Below are positions 63,956 to 64,000 of a stretch of DNA of 64,000 nt, piece by piece. Origin of the DNA: Leguminivora glycinivorella (lineage: Eukaryota > Arthropoda > Insecta > Lepidoptera > Tortricidae); contig NC_062979.1 in NCBI RefSeq assembly GCF_023078275.1, forward strand, positions 21,619,848-21,683,847, in the 5' to 3' direction. The notes under the pieces are model-generated. The model was not told where the DNA came from. It saw nothing but the letters and a program-made list of their open reading frames with translations, and searched no databases. The first letter of the stretch is position 1. Every line of letters begins with the position of its first letter. The position numbers were made by a program, and so were the translations under genes.

Positions 63956-64000
63956 AAAATCAGTGGCAAACAAACATACGAACCGCTTGATGGTAAGCTA
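63951..64000 (-). mobile_element. LINE poly(A) end, cut by the window edge
   Basis: A poly(A) run in plus orientation is followed by GGCAAACAAACATACGAACC and GCTTGATGGTAAGC. This resembles GGCAAACGAGCAGACATGTC and GCCTGATGGTAAGC next to the poly(A) end of 20291-20505, although here the A-run is on the plus strand. Only 50 bp are visible. Confidence 0.35.

Overview
This window reads as AT-rich nuclear DNA of a moth or butterfly (Lepidoptera). The evidence is indirect but consistent. Many copies carry the interspersed family that begins AGGGTTCCGTAG and holds a (GTCC)n tract. There are also tRNA-headed SINEs, short RTE-like and CR1/jockey-like LINE tails, and an R4/Dong-type LINE sitting in TAA-rich DNA. 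I find no intact host gene, no rRNA, no functional tRNA gene and no CRISPR array. The species call rests on remembered repeat types, not on a search.

Layout. 0-8 kb: Harbinger-like palindromic MITEs, a CACACG/CA microsatellite, a 1.3-kb TTAA-flanked piggyBac-like element full of a TATGCTATAGCATA palindrome, and an RTE LINE tail. 8-12 kb: a 5'-truncated R4/Dong LINE (YMDD reverse transcriptase, CCHC finger, restriction-like endonuclease) with two frameshifts, a SINE, and a 460-bp TTCTA array that grows out of a retroposon tail. 12-19 kb: ACCGGT-rich and 45-bp tandem arrays, self-nested repeats, and an N-terminal piece of a PIF/Harbinger transposase beside a GC-rich block. 19-31 kb: nested MITEs, LINE tails and SINEs, with several insertions dated by target-site duplications, and a 110-170-bp tandem array split by a hAT-like MITE. 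31.8-38.6 kb: a 6.77-kb element with two seemingly identical 167-bp LTRs and a 4-bp target duplication. It has no retroviral reading frame and carries a roughly 60-bp minisatellite and a diverged roughly 250-bp repeat series. 39-46 kb: MITEs, a Helitron-like end, SINEs and a 136-bp duplication. 46.1-47.1 kb: a decayed three-exon gene with a zeste-type Myb/SANT-like domain, the only host-like gene seen. 47.2-52.3 kb: a nearly full-length CR1-like LINE on the minus strand, with an intact ORF1 and an ORF2 broken by one frameshift. 53-64 kb: MITEs, SINEs (one nested in another) and LINE tails.

The sequence therefore works mainly as a record of layered transposition. Non-autonomous SINEs and MITEs, truncated LINEs and amplified tandem arrays sit inside one another. 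The best candidate for something not yet described is the LTR-flanked non-coding element at 31.8-38.6 kb. The next is the piggyBac-like element with its subterminal palindromes.
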